A DNA stretch of 64,000 bases from Dugong dugon (GCA_030035585.1 CM057472.1:90827601-90891600); one strand, 5' to 3'. Counted from the stretch's first letter, positions 22,759-33,483 are shown. The notes: generated from the letters alone by a model not told the origin. Numbers and translations are program-made.

Positions 22759-24419
22759 TGTTGTTATTAGGCGCCGTCAAGTTGGTTCCAATTCATAGTG
22801 AACCTATGTACAACAGAATGAAACACTGTCTGGTCCTGTGCCATCTTCATGATTATTGATGCTTGAGCTCATTGTTGCAGCCATTGTGTCAATCCATCTC
22901 GTTGAGGGTTTTCCTGTTTTTCGATGACCCTCTACTTTATCAAGCATGATATTCCTTCTCCAAGGACTGATCCCACCAGATAGCATGTCCTAAGTATGTG
23001 AGACGTAGCCTCGCCATCCTTGCTTCTAAGGAGCATTTTGGCTGTACTTCTTCCAAGACAGATTTGTTCATTCTTTTGGTAGTCCACGGTATAGTCAATA
23101 TCCTTTGGCAACACCGTAATTCAAAGACATCAATTCTTCTTTGGGCTTCCTTGTTCATTGTCCAGCTTTCGCATGCATATGAGGCGATTGAAAACACCAT
23201 GGCTTGGGTCAGACCCACTTTAGTCCTCAGGTGACATCTTTGCTTTTCAACATTTGCCGATTTGCCCAATGCAGTGCATTTTTTGATTTCTTGATTGCTG
23301 CTTCCATGGACGTTGATCGTGGATCCAAGTAAAATGAAATCCTTGACAACTTCAGTCTTTTCTCCATTTATCATGATGTTGTTTACTGGTCCAGTTGTGA
23401 AGATTTTTGTTTTCTTTATGTTGAGGTGTAATCCACACTGAAGGTTGTGGTCTTTGATCTTCATCAGTAAGTGCTTCAAGTCCTCTTCATTTTCAGCAAG
23501 GAAGTTTGTGTCATCTGCATAACACAGGTTGTTAATGAGTCTTTCTCCAATTTTGATGCCGCATTCTTCTTCAGATAGTCCAACTTCTCAGATTATTTGC
23601 TAAGCATACAGGTTGAATAAGCATGGTGAAAGGATACAATCCTGACACACACCTTTTCTGACTTTAAATCATGCAGTATCTCCTTGTTCTGTTTGAATGA
23701 CTGCCTCTTGATCTGTGTACAGTTTCTTCAAGAGCATAATTAAGTATTCTGGAATTGCTGTTCTTTGCAATGTTATCATAATTGTTATGATCCACTCAGT
23801 CGAATGCCTTTGCATAGTCGGTAAAACACAGGTAAACATCTTTCTGGTATTCTCTGCTTTCAGCCAGGATCCATCTGGCATCAGCAATGCTATCCCTCAT
23901 TCCGCGACCTCTTCTGAATCTGACTTGATCTTCTGGCAGTTCCCTGTTGATGTACTGTTTCAGCCACTTTTGAATGATCGTAGCAAAATTTTACTTTTGC
24001 ATGATATTAATGATGTTCGATAATTTCCACATTCTGTTAGATCCCTTTCTTTGGAATAGGCATAAATATGGATCTCTTTTAGTAGGTTGGCCAGGTAGCT
24101 GTCTTCCAAATTTGTTGACATAGACAAGTGAGCACTTCCAGCACTGCATCTGTGTGTTGAAACATCTCAGTTGGTATTCTGTCAATTCCCGAAGGCTGGT
24201 TTTTCACCAGTGTTTTCAGTGCAGCTTGGACTTCTTCCTTCAGCACCATCAGTTCTTGATCACATGCTACCTCCTGCAATGGTTGAATTTTGACCAGTTC
24301 TTTTTTGGTACAGCGGCTGTGTGTTTTCCTTCCATCTTTTTTTGGTGCTTCCTGTGTTGTTCATAGAATCCTTCACTATTGCAACTTGAGGCTTGATTTT
24401 TTTCTACAGTTCTTTCAAC
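22759..24419 (-). mobile_element. RTE LINE, 5'-truncated (1.66 kb)
   Basis: Copy C starts with the reversed 3' end (GTTGTTATTAGGCGCCGTCA) and ends at CTACAGTTCTTTCA, just upstream of the RT region in the element's own direction. The endonuclease is absent. This copy keeps an intact YADD box: GTCATCTGCATA on the plus strand at 23510-23521. Frameshifts elsewhere disable it. Confidence 0.92.
22940..23479 (-). pseudogene. RTE RT C-terminal fragment
   Basis: A 179-codon open frame begins just after the YADD region. It covers the RT thumb and C-terminal domain: LLMKIKDHNLQ, LHLNIKKTKIFTTG, NNIMINGEKTEVVKDFILLG, GSSNQEIKK, LTQAMVFSIASYACESWTMN and a final ARMARLRLTYLGHAIW. Compared with related copies, ~15 residues around AAKDLFKVLKSKDVT are shortened (NVEKQRCHLRTKV). 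It lacks fingers and palm, so it is a fossil, although it is one of the longest undamaged RTE stretches in the window. Plus-strand frames 22998-23234 and 23715-24023 are its shadows. Confidence 0.82.
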
Positions 24420-25329
24420 AACTATGTAGCATTATGAATTTTTCCTATATAAGGAGAGATTTAAAAATTTTGTAGAATGGAGTCTCTTAAACCCAAGAAA
24501 GGTGAATTTATATTCAAAACCTCAAAATTTATTTTTCAGTAAGTGATGAATCTTATAAAGATTTACTGATCTCTTTCACACCAATAAGACCCACACAGGG
24601 GCTTATTATCATTGTTTTTAAAATCTGAAATGTTCTATTTCTAAGCCTTCCATGGCTTTCCAACTCCAGCTTAGATAATGCTTCTTATAGAAGGCTATTT
24701 CCGACCTGCTAGTTTACATAATAACCTCCTATGTACTCCAGTAGGATTACTTACTTTTTATACTTTCTCTTATCACAGCATAACATACATCAGTTGTATA
24801 TGTAAATTTTATGTTTGCATTTTATTTTTTGATTTTCTCTCATACCAAACCTCCTACAGGTAATGACTTAAACTTCAGACAAGATATAAGAAAACAATGG
24901 CCTGAAGCCATTGGAGAGTAGACAAAAAAATATATTCTGGAGGAGGAGTCAAAACTTGTAAGAAAGGACCAGAGCACAGTGAGTTTCCTGTTTTTATAAT
25001 TTTTAGCATGAAGGCAAATTAAAGTCAGCACTATATTTAATCTCAGATAGAGATTCTGAGATTTTTCTGGCTTGAAGAACAGAGGACATATTTGGGGGCT
25101 ACCTTAGCCATGGAAATGATGGAGGGACTCCTGTAATGAAAGATCCAAAGAGGTGAGCTTCAAATTCTGTGCAAAAATGCTGTCCAAGTCTTTGGCTGAC
25201 CCCTGATCCATACAAGTGCAGGGAAGACTTAAAGCTTCAGAGCTAATGATAAAAGACTAAAGTGAGATTGAGCTGCTGCTGAAGAGAGAGAGTTTGCATA
25301 TTGGGTGCAACCAGGTTAATTATCTACTT
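24420..25329. other. mostly unique; possible L2 trace
   Basis: The stretch 24640-24850 has the composition and some motifs of an L2 3' region (CTAAGCCTTCCATGGCTTTC, TCTTATCACAGCATAACATA), too decayed for a firm call. The rest is unrecognised. Confidence 0.35.
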
Positions 25330-26237
25330 AAACAGAAACATCAATACTCTTTGATGGATTATAAATAGATCCAGATTCTCTACAATATAATATTTACAAT
25401 ATCTGGGATACAATATGAAATTACTTGATATATTGAGAAGCAGTCTCAAGAAATTTAAACTCAAAGAAGTCAAGAAAGTAAGCTAATAATAAATTCAAAC
25501 ATAGAATATTTAATTAGAGAAATAGAAATTTTGAAAAAGAAATAAATGGAAATTCTAGTACTGAAAAAGAAAATAACAAATAAAAATTCTCTAGACAGGT
25601 TTAACAGAAGAATGACGATGATAGAGCAAGTAATCAGTGAACTTAAAAATAGATTAGTAGAAATAATGTTATCTGAACATGGAGAGAAATAAAATTGAAG
25701 AAAATGAGCAGAGCCTTGAGTATCTGTGAGACAATAACAAAAGGCACAATATATGTGTAATTGGAGAAACAGAAGGAAAAGAGAGAAATTGTCATAAAAA
25801 ATAATTGAAGTTACGATGAGGAAAATTTCCCAAATTTGGTGAAAGGCATACATTTTCAGATTAAAAATCTTCAAAAGACCTCAAATGTGATAAACACTAA
25901 GACCATACTTAAGCACATTATAATCAAACTCCTGAAAATAAAGGCTAAAAAATCTCGAAAACAGAGAATAATGACATTTTACATACAGAGGAAGTAGAAA
26001 AATTAATCTATGTTGAAAAAAATCATAACGGTGTTTACCTTTGGAGCTAGGGACAAGGGCTGACTGGGAAGGGACATGAGGAAAGTTTTTAGGTTGACAT
26101 CATGATAGAAGTCAGTCATCTGTTAAAACAGTCTATACATCATATTATAGGTGTGTAAATTTGTTAAAACAGTAAATGCGTACTTCAGTGTATTTTATTA
26201 TGGGTATTTAAATCTCACATCAAAAGAAAAAAAAACT
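25330..26237 (+). mobile_element. HAL1-like element (L1 ORF1 without ORF2)
   Basis: Plus-strand sequence follows L1 ORF1: TCTGGGATACAATATGAAAT, GGTTTAACAGAAGAATGACG, CAGAGCCTTGAGTATCTGTG, TGTGTAATTGGAGAAACAGA and CATTATAATCAAACTCCTGA. It then passes straight to a 3' end (ACTGGGAAGGGACATGAGGA, ACTTCAGTGTATTTTATTAT) and a short A-rich tail, with no ORF2 between. That is the plan of HAL1, which codes only the RNA-binding ORF1 protein. The frame is broken by many stops. The 134-codon minus-strand frame at 25470-25874 is only the antisense of this A-rich coding sequence. Confidence 0.65.
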
Positions 26238-26307
26238 AAGCAAAAATTGTAGGCTTACTCTTACTAGCTTTAGAGTCGGTGAGGAAAGGGATCCACTTCT
26301 TACTCAT

Positions 26308-26853
26308 CATGATCATCAAGCTTGTGTGTCAACTTGGCTGGACCATGATTCTCAGTGGTTTGGCAGTTATAATGTAGTTTGGTAGTTTTATGATGATGTG
26401 ATAACCCTCCTGATGGGATCTGCTGTGAGTAGCCAGTCAGTTGAAAGGGAGTTTCCTTGGGGGTGTGGCCTGCATCCAATATAGGTGGTCTTTCTGTCAA
26501 AGCTCTTTCTGTCAAGGCTTTTGCTTGCTCTGAATCCTGCAGTTGGCTCCTGTTTGTCTGACCTCCAGTTCTTGGGACTTGAGCCAGCAGTTTACCTGCT
26601 GTCTTGCCTGCCCATCTTGGGATTCATCGGTCTTCGAAGCCTGTGAGCCAGAGCTCTGCTGTCTGATCCGCAGATCTTGGGTTTGCCAGCCCCTATGGCT
26701 ACGCGAATCAGGAGAAGCCTCCGTCCTGACCCACAGACTTGAGATATCCTAGCCTCTACAGCTGTGTGAGCCATTTCCTTATTATAAATTTCACTATATA
26801 AGTATTTATACACTTTACTGGATTTGCTTCTCTAGAGAACACAGCTTAAGACA
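26308..26853 (+). mobile_element. ERVL solo LTR
   Basis: Contains TGTGTCAACTTGGCTGGACC, GATTCTCAGTGGTTTGGCAG, CAGTTGAAAGGGAGTTTCCT, CTTGGGACTTGAGCCAGCAG, and the end TCTCTAGAGAACACAGCTTA with AAGACA at 26853. Same family as the antisense LTRs at 13420-13968 and 58973-59541 and the LTR at 59970-60501. The left edge is eroded and the flanking 5-mers (CTCAT, GCCAT) agree only at three positions. Confidence 0.85.
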
Positions 26854-27106
26854 GCCATCACTGTGTCACTTGTGCTCTATACAGTGCATGGTGTAGGGTA
26901 GATGTTTAGTAAATTTTTGTTGAGTTATGTTTAATTTCATGTATTCCTTTTTTATCTCTGCTGATCTAATTCAGATGAGTAGACAATGACTAAATTCCTG
27001 GAAAATGGAAGAATGAAATAAGAAATCTATAATTATGAGCATTATAGGCTAATGAGAATTTAAAAATAATATACATAGTTGGTCTTGTAATAACATGGTG
27101 GTAGTT

Positions 27107-27310
27107 ATTGTTGTTAGTTGCCATTGAGTCGATTTCAACTCATAATGACCCCATGTGTGCAGAGTAGAACTGCTTTACTGAGTTTTCAAGGCTGTAATCT
27201 TTGGGAAGCAGATCATAAAGCCTGTCTCACAAGATGTTGGTGTGTGGGTTTGAACTGCCAAGCTTTCAGTTAGCAGTAGAGCATTTAACTATTTGCACCA
27301 CCAGGGCTCC
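27107..27310 (-). mobile_element. tRNA-derived SINE (AfroSINE type)
   Basis: Begins ATTGTTGTTAGTTGCCATTG, passes CTCATAATGACCCCATGTG and TTCAAGGCTGTAATCTTTGG, and ends GCACCACCAGGGCTCC. The terminal GTTGTTAGTTGCC at the SINE 3' side is nearly the RTE 3' terminus (GTTGTTAGGTGCC). Confidence 0.9.
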
Positions 27311-27446
27311 CCTCAAAAAAAGTGAAGGATGAAAATTATATAGCTGATAAGTGAGAAGCTGTGTCAATCAGGATAGTGGCAAGAAACAATTTATCCAAAT
27401 CATTCAAATGAAGAGTTTAATGAGTACCTACATATAGAGGTTTGGG

Positions 27447-27637
27447 TTGTTGTCCTTAGGTGCTGTCAAGTCGGTTCTGACTCACAGTGATCCTGTGAAC
27501 AACAGAATAAAATGTTGCCTGATCTTTCACCATCCTCACAATCATTGTTATGTTTGAGCCCATTGTCGCAGCCATTGTGTCAATCCATCTCATTAAGGGT
27601 CTTCCTCTGTTTTGCTGACCCTCTACTTTACCAAGAA
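27447..27637 (-). mobile_element. RTE LINE 3' tail with 11-bp duplication
   Basis: A ~190-bp copy of the RTE 3' end, from TTGTTGTCCTTAGGTGCTGT to CTCTACTTTACCAAG. AGAGGTTTGGG occurs exactly at 27436-27446 and 27638-27648, a clear target duplication. Severe 5' truncation. Confidence 0.92.
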
Positions 27638-27648
27638 AGAGGTTTGGG

Positions 27649-28047
27649 TAGGTAAAGGAAATCAAAAAGGAGACAAGGTACTCAGTGACTAGCCATCATG
27701 GAAGCCATTACAACCTCATAGGTCTGGAGGGACCAAAGGAAACAATAGTGTCACTGGAACCCAGTGAGAATTGGAAATATGGAGGAGAAGTTGCCTGGTT
27801 GACCCTGTAGTAGTGGACATTTGCAACTACTGCCAGAGAGGTGGCATGGAAGAAGGAAAAAATATCCAGTCCCTCTCATTTCCTGCCTCCTTATCTCACT
27901 TCTTCTTAATCATTGGGTGAATCCAACTGGATACCATCCTGTAAGGGAGCCAATGAGGTCAATCTCCCAGGTTACAGAGAAAGTGGGAAAAGGGTGGAGA
28001 ATACAATGGATGTGGGAGGCAGTAACTGGAAATTAACCAGTACTGTA
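27649..28047. other. unique non-coding sequence
   Basis: Nothing recognised. The 71-codon frame at 27821-28036 has no domain. Confidence 0.4.
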
Positions 28048-28057
28048 GCTGTACCCA

Positions 28058-28217
28058 TGGAACTCTGGTGGCACAGTGGTTAAGGGCTCAGCTGCTAACC
28101 AAAAGGTCGGCAGTTGGAATCTACCAGCCTCTCCTTGGAAACCCTATGGGACAGTTCTACTCTGTCCTATAGGGTTGCTATGAATCGGAATTGACTCGAC
28201 GGCAATGGGTATGGGTG
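28058..28217 (+). mobile_element. tRNA-derived SINE, 10-bp duplication
   Basis: Head GAACTCTGGTGGCACAGTGG with A-box-like GTGGTTAAGGGCTCAG, B-box-like GGTCGGCAGTTGGAATC, then CCCTATGGGACAGTTCTACT and GACTCGACGGCAATGGG. GCTGTACCCA flanks it at 28048-28057 and 28218-28227. An internal deletion removes the TAAAGATTACAGCC part, giving ~160 bp. Confidence 0.92.
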
Positions 28218-28227
28218 GCTGTACCCA

Positions 28228-28867
28228 GATTTGATCCCATGTCCTTATGTCTTCCAGGCCCATGTTCTTTCTTATGCATTATACAGCCTTTCATTTTAGT
28301 CATAGAAATTTTAGTAACAATCCTGAGTTTTATTATGGTTAGAGACTTGTTAAACTAGGCACTCTTCATTTCTTTCGTAGCAGTCAGAAAGTCATCACGC
28401 AGCTCCTGAATTTAGATGGGAAGTAGGGGGTGGGAATGAACAGCCATCACCTAGGTTAGTTCTTGGATCATTAGCTCAGACACCCCCAGTCATCTTTTAT
28501 ATTCAATATATACTTGTCCCCAGGTTAGTGGACTCTTATAGGACTTTCCCATGAATGAGCTTGAATTACTAATTAAATGCCATAAGGCTAACTGACTGAT
28601 GGTTACTCTTTAATGTGACATTTTAGAGCACAGAAAAGACAGGGACTAAGATAATTGTGCTCTAGCTAGCTAAATGTAGTGCAGCTAAGAAAAAGGACTA
28701 GGGTTCATGGTATGAGTTCAATTATTTCCACCCCAGCAGGTCTTTTAGAAATGTCCTTTAGAACTGCCAGCCCTATCCAATTGTCTTGGCAGCGTGAGAC
28801 ACAGACTTGTTCTCACAAAATGTGAATGAAAATACATTTCCAAATTATATTTTCTTTTCTAAGTGTT
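28228..28867. other. unique non-coding sequence
   Basis: Nothing recognised. Confidence 0.4.
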
Positions 28868-29040
28868 CTTTAAACAAGTTAATTAATCTCACTGAGTCTC
28901 AACTTCTTGTCTGCACAATGGGGATAATAATAGTATATACCTCATATAATGGTTGTGGGATTAAATAAGTTAATATACATAAAGCATTCACAACAGTACC
29001 TGGAAAATAATAAGAATCCAATGAATGTTAGCCATCATCA
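28868..29040 (+). mobile_element. MIR SINE fragment
   Basis: CTCACTGAGTCTCAACTTCT, ATGGGGATAATAATAGTATA and GGTTGTGGGATTAAATAAGT are the 3' two thirds of MIR. Confidence 0.75.
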
Positions 29041-29439
29041 TAATAAACCTTTGCCGGTTCTTTTCTCCAGTCCCTTTATTGAGTCCTTTCAGGAGATCTT
29101 CTGAGTTGTAATTTTTTTTATTTTCTCTTAAATTTCAAGTTTGTTACCGGTATTTTCACTTTTGATCAACTATAGGGTGACTTGAATACGAGTCCCTGAA
29201 TAAAACTTCTCTGAGGAATAAGCTATATGTTTTTGGGTTCATTACAGTATGAAGACCTGTGAAAAGCAGCCTCTCCCTTTGGCATATCTTTTGCTTTTAT
29301 GTGTTGAATAGGAAACAAGCAGACCTCGAGATTATATCAAGTCCTTAAAAGAGAACCATTGATCAAAACCTTACAATTTCCCCATCCTCCTCTTCCAACT
29401 GAATCCTGATTTTTAATTTAGACTTCTTTCTTGTGTAAT
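29041..29439. other. unique non-coding sequence
   Basis: Nothing recognised. Confidence 0.35.
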
Positions 29440-29632
29440 GAAAGATTCAGATTCAAATTTTGATTCAGCCATTTACCAATAAATGTCCTTGGGGGAATCA
29501 CATACCTTTCCAAGTCTTAGTTTCCAAATCTGCAAAATAAAGATGATAGTGCCTACCACATATATGTATTTGCTGGCAGTGTGAATGCTTAGCACATATA
29601 ATAAAGTCTCAGTTAATAGTAATTAAATCTTG
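29440..29632 (+). mobile_element. MIR SINE fragment
   Basis: GATTCAGCCATTTACCAATA, CTTTCCAAGTCTTAGTTTCC and GATGATAGTGCCTACCACAT follow the MIR order. Confidence 0.65.
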
Positions 29633-29727
29633 AACATCTATTATCTGTAGGTCTGGGGATGGTATTTGACATAGTAATTCCTCTACTGCTTCCAGAGTAG
29701 CAGTAAAAAAGGGCAGAAGCAGCAGGG

Positions 29728-29865
29728 GGATCAAAGTCAGAAGATCTAGGTTCTGGACTCTGCCGACAATTCTGTGTTACCTTGGTCAGTTTAGTTAACC
29801 TCTGTGTTTTCGTTTTCAAGTTTGTAAAATTAGGATTGGACTAGAACTGTGCTTTACTGGACAGA
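29728..29865 (+). mobile_element. MIR SINE fragment
   Basis: AGATCTAGGTTCTGGACTCT, TGTGTTACCTTGGTCAGTTT and AACCTCTGTGTTTTCGTTTT resemble the MIR core. The minus-strand frame at 29613-29819 is a shadow. Confidence 0.6.
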
Positions 29866-30549
29866 TTAAGTTGGGAAGTGCTGTATCCCTCTTGGACATT
29901 TGCAATGCATATTAGCAGAGTAAAAGCTCTGTGAATTCCTTTAATAGGAAAATTTAACTCTGCTTAATACAGTGTTTCCTTGACTGTACATCCCTTTTCT
30001 GAAAATAGTGAATTAACATCTTGCTGAACACTAGTGTTCTTCACAAAATGGGAGTGGGGGTTAAGGCAGGGAGTAGGGTGGATTCTGGAGTAGCTGATAT
30101 CTGATTCCTTCCTCCTCCTTTGGGAATTCAATGAGTTCATGATTACTCCTTATTATTATAAATTGATGTCCCTATTATGCTTTTATTCTCTACACTTAAG
30201 TGATGAGCCATGAGTTCACTTCTTTCCTTCAAGGGAAATGGAGTTAATATGATTGATCACATGGTCCACATGAATTCACAATTTCCTAATGGGAAATGTT
30301 ACATACGGTAAAGGCATAAGTCTACACTGTATTTGCCCTTTGGAATTACTTTTTCTTCTACTGGTTCTAAAATGTATATTAAGAAGCAAGAAAATTCAAT
30401 ATAGACTCTTACCAATAAGCCCTATTCTTGGAATACATTCTGAATTCATAGTTATAATTAATGTGGTACTTGGATTTTTTATTTTATTATTAGTTATTGT
30501 GCGTTAGTTCCTTTTTAGAACTGAGCAGGGCAAACAAGGGCATGATTGG
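29866..30549. other. unique non-coding sequence
   Basis: Nothing recognised. The 72-codon frame at 30289-30507 ends in a hydrophobic, AT-rich stretch and looks like chance. Confidence 0.4.
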
Positions 30550-30916
30550 TGTTATGGATTGAATTATGTTCCTCAAAATATATGTTGCAAATCTCTATGC
30601 CTGTGGTTATAACCCCATTTGGGAATGGGTTGTCTTTGTTATGCTAATGATGCAGGTTTTGTGTAGTATGTATCTTGAGTCAATCTCTTTTGAGATATAA
30701 AAAGAGATTAAACAAGCCAGCATCAGAGAGAGAGATGGGTTAAGATAGATGCCAAGACACATGGAGATTTGCAAGGAACCAGGAAGCAGAAGCTGAAGAC
30801 ACAAGGACCTCCCTTCAGAGCCGACAGAGAGAGGAAGATTTCCCCTAGAGCTGGTGCTCTGAATTCGGACATCTAGCCTCCTAAACTGTGAGAAAATAAA
30901 GTTCTATTTGTTAAAG
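30550..30916 (+). mobile_element. MLT1-like MaLR LTR, 3'-truncated
   Basis: Begins TGTTATGGATTGAATTATGT and follows the same order as 57427-57940: AGTCAATCTCTTTTGAGATA, GACATCTAGCCTCCTAAACT and the signal AGAAAATAAAGTTC. It stops at TTTGTTAAAG, ~50 bp before the expected AAGACA end, exactly where the inverted repeat begins. Confidence 0.82.
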
Positions 30917-30968
30917 AATTTCACATGGATTTCACCACACCACATCAAAGTGAAATCCATGTGAAATT
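30917..30968. repeat. perfect 19-bp inverted repeat
   Basis: AATTTCACATGGATTTCAC at 30917-30935 is the exact reverse complement of 30950-30968, with a 14-base loop between. The arms contain no mismatch. The fold-back sits exactly at the broken edge of a MaLR LTR and at the start of the duplicated unit listed next. Confidence 0.95.
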
Positions 30969-31234
30969 GTTCGTTATAGATTAATAAGTAAGCACAAGTA
31001 AGCACCTACTTACCTTGCTTATTGGGCCATCTGCCCCTGTTAGGGATTATAAATTTGAAAAGAGGCTTTGATTCTGTTGGAAGGTGTCGTGGGGTTGGGA
31101 GAGGGACAGATGCCAGCCATACCCAGAAGAAGAATCTTTGATGTGATGAAAAAAATGTGAAATTATTCATTACAGATTAGTAAGCAAGCACAAGTAAGCC
31201 CATGCTTACCTTGTTTATTAGATAATCTGCCCCT
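30950..31234 (+). repeat. duplicated unclassified repeat, 196-bp period
   Basis: About 75 bp starting GTGAAATTGTTCGTTATAGA at 30961 recurs as GTGAAATTATTCATTACAGA at 31157, both continuing AAGCACAAGTAAGC and ending ATCTGCCCCTG. Each copy has an internal imperfect palindrome around AAGTAAGC/GCTTACCT. I do not recognise the family. The spacer 31035-31137 is not duplicated. Confidence 0.75.
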
Positions 31235-32045
31235 GACTTCTATTCATTTTCTGATGGATAAAGCTAAGAAAAACCATCTTACCTTTGGAGTTGTTTCATT
31301 TGAACCTATGGACCCAGAATTTAAATAATTCTACTACAAGAATAACCTGGCATTGTAGGTCTTAGCTATGAGGAGTAAACGACGAGAGGACATCTCCCTT
31401 GTAGTGCTATATTAGTCAGGGTCCTGAAAAAAAATAGATGGCACACACCAGCTAGGTGAGTCAGGAGAGTGTCATAAATAGACTATTTACAAATGTATGG
31501 GCAAGGTTTACCAAAATAGACAAAGGTTGGTACAGTACCCTACAGCTAAGGTCTGTAGTGAGTCATTATCAGACCTGAAAGGGGAAGAGGAAGGTATCTT
31601 TACCAAATCTGAAAAGTCTGTGACAAGGACATCTCATAGGATCTATGGCCTTTGGGATTCAGTCAAACCAAGGATATCCAGATAAAACATGAGCCAGGGG
31701 AGAAAAACTGTGGCCACACTTTCCTTCTGCCTTATACTCTACTGATGAAGGTTGAACAACACCTGAAGCCAGAAAGCAAGAGAGCCTGCTAACTCAATCC
31801 GGGTCCCTATTAGGGTGAGAGTGGATCTCAAGAGAAATGGAAAATACTCAGCAGAGGTGCCGAGTAGTCAGGTCACATAATTTAATAACTTCCACAAGAA
31901 AGAAAATAGTTGAACCTACAGAACCCAGTCTATCCTGAATGTTAAAATTTTACCTTGGTTCAATTCTCTAGTCAAGCACTACAGTTTATCATTATAATAG
32001 TAATAATCATCCCTATTTTATAATGCCACCATGCCACCACTCTTC
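31235..32045. other. unclassified, probable old repeat
   Basis: From 31410 the text TATTAGTCAGGGTCCTGAAA, then TAGATGGCACACACCAGCTA, looks like an ancient interspersed repeat in mammals, but I cannot name it. The 62-codon frame at 31497-31685 lies within it. Confidence 0.4.
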
Positions 32046-33360
32046 TTCAGTTTGTTGGACTATGGGGGCTTGAGTATTACTGTGATGCTGAAAGCTACAC
32101 CACTGGGATTTCAGATACCAGCAGTATCAACCATAGTGGGCAGGTTTCATCAGCGCTTACAGACTAAGACAAACTAGGAAGAAGGAACTTGTGGTCCAAT
32201 TCTGAAAACAGAGGCCAATGAAAACCTTATGAATAGTGGCAGAACGTTATCTGATATAGTGCCCGAAGATGAGCCCCTTAGGTTGGAAGACAGTCAAAAT
32301 ACGACAGGGGAAGAGCTGCCTCCTTAAAGTAGAGTCAGCCTTAATGACGTGGATGGAGCCAAGCTTTTGGACATTCATTTGCTGATGTGGCATGACTCAA
32401 AATGAGAAGAAAGAGCTGCAAACATCCACTAATAATCAGAATATGGACTGTATGAAGTATGAATCAGGGAAAATTGGAAGTTGTCAAAAATGAAATGAAA
32501 CATAAAGATCAATATCCTAGGTATTAGTGAGCCGAAATGGACTGGCATTGGCCGTTTTGAATTAGACAATCTTATGGTCTACTATACTGGGAATGACAAA
32601 TTGAAGAGGAATGGCTTTGTATTCATCATCAAAAAGAATATTTCAAGATCTATCCTAAAGTACAATGCTGTCAGTGATAGGATAATCATACCCCTATAAG
32701 GAAGACCAGTTAATATGATTTTATTCAAATTTATGAAACAACCACTATTGGCAAAGATGAATAAATTGAAGATTTTTACCAGCTTCTGCAATCTGAAATT
32801 GATCAAACATGCCGTCAAGATGCATTGATAATTGCTGGTGATTGGAATACAAAAGTTGAAAACAAAGAAGAAGCATCAATGGTTGGAAAATATGGCCTTA
32901 ATAGAAATGATGTCAGAGATCACATGATAGAATTTTGCAAGACCAACAACATATTCATTGCAAATATCTTTTTTCAACAACATAAAAGGTGACTATACAC
33001 GTGGACCTCATGAGATGGAATACACAGGAATCAAACTGACTATATCTGTAGAAAGAGACCATGGAGAAGCTCAATATCATCAGTCAGGACAAGGCCAAGG
33101 GCTGGTCACGGAACAGACCATTAATTACTCATACGCAGGTTCAACTTGAAGCTGAAGAAAATTAAAACAAATCCATAAGACCCAAAATATGTCCTTGAGT
33201 ATATACCACCTGAATATAGAGACAATCTGAAGAACAGATTTGATACACTGAACCCTAATGACAGAAGACCAGAGAAGTTGTGGGATGACATTAAGGAATC
33301 ATACATGAGGAAAACAAAAGGTCATTAAAAGACAGGAAAGAAAGAAAAGCTCAAAATACA
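32046..33360 (+). mobile_element. RTE LINE 5' half, 3' end missing
   Basis: Starts at the RTE 5' end (TTCAGTTTGTTGGACTATGG), includes the untranslated leader and the endonuclease region, and stops after GACAGGAAAGAAAGAAAAGC at about 33360. The endonuclease core is legible in nucleotides (GGTATTAGTGAGCCGAAATG, ATTGCTGGTGATTGGAATAC, encoding SEP and AGDWN) but frames shift many times. The RT and 3' tail are absent, which is the opposite of normal 5' truncation. Confidence 0.9.
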
Positions 33361-33361
33361 A

Positions 33362-33482
33362 ATGAGAATTTGCATTCCCACCCCAGATGTACTGAATCAG
33401 AATCTACATTTTTAACAAGATCCTCAGGTGATTCTTAGGTATAACTTCTTAGAAACTCGTTAGAAATGCAAATTCTCAGCAG
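33362..33482 (+). mobile_element. MER5-like hAT DNA transposon fragment(s)
   Basis: GCATTCCCACCCCAGATGTA, CTGAATCAGAATCTACATTT and AACAAGATCCTCAGGTGATT match MER5A-type order. A second head-like piece, CTCGTTAGAAATGCAAATTC, follows at about 33454-33480, so the fragment is rearranged or two copies meet. Confidence 0.65.
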
Positions 33483-33483
33483 A

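Noticed and set aside
25470-25874. 134-codon hydrophobic minus-strand frame that could suggest a membrane protein
   Set aside because: It is antisense to the A-rich HAL1/L1 ORF1 coding sequence. A-rich sense strands give Phe/Leu/Ile-rich antisense frames by composition alone.
26308-26853. Target-site duplication for this ERVL LTR
   Set aside because: The flanking 5-mers CTCAT and GCCAT agree at only three of five positions and the left edge is eroded, so I do not claim it.
30950-31234. Possible CRISPR-like array from two repeats with a spacer
   Set aside because: Only two diverged units, a eukaryotic repeat context and no cas-like genes.
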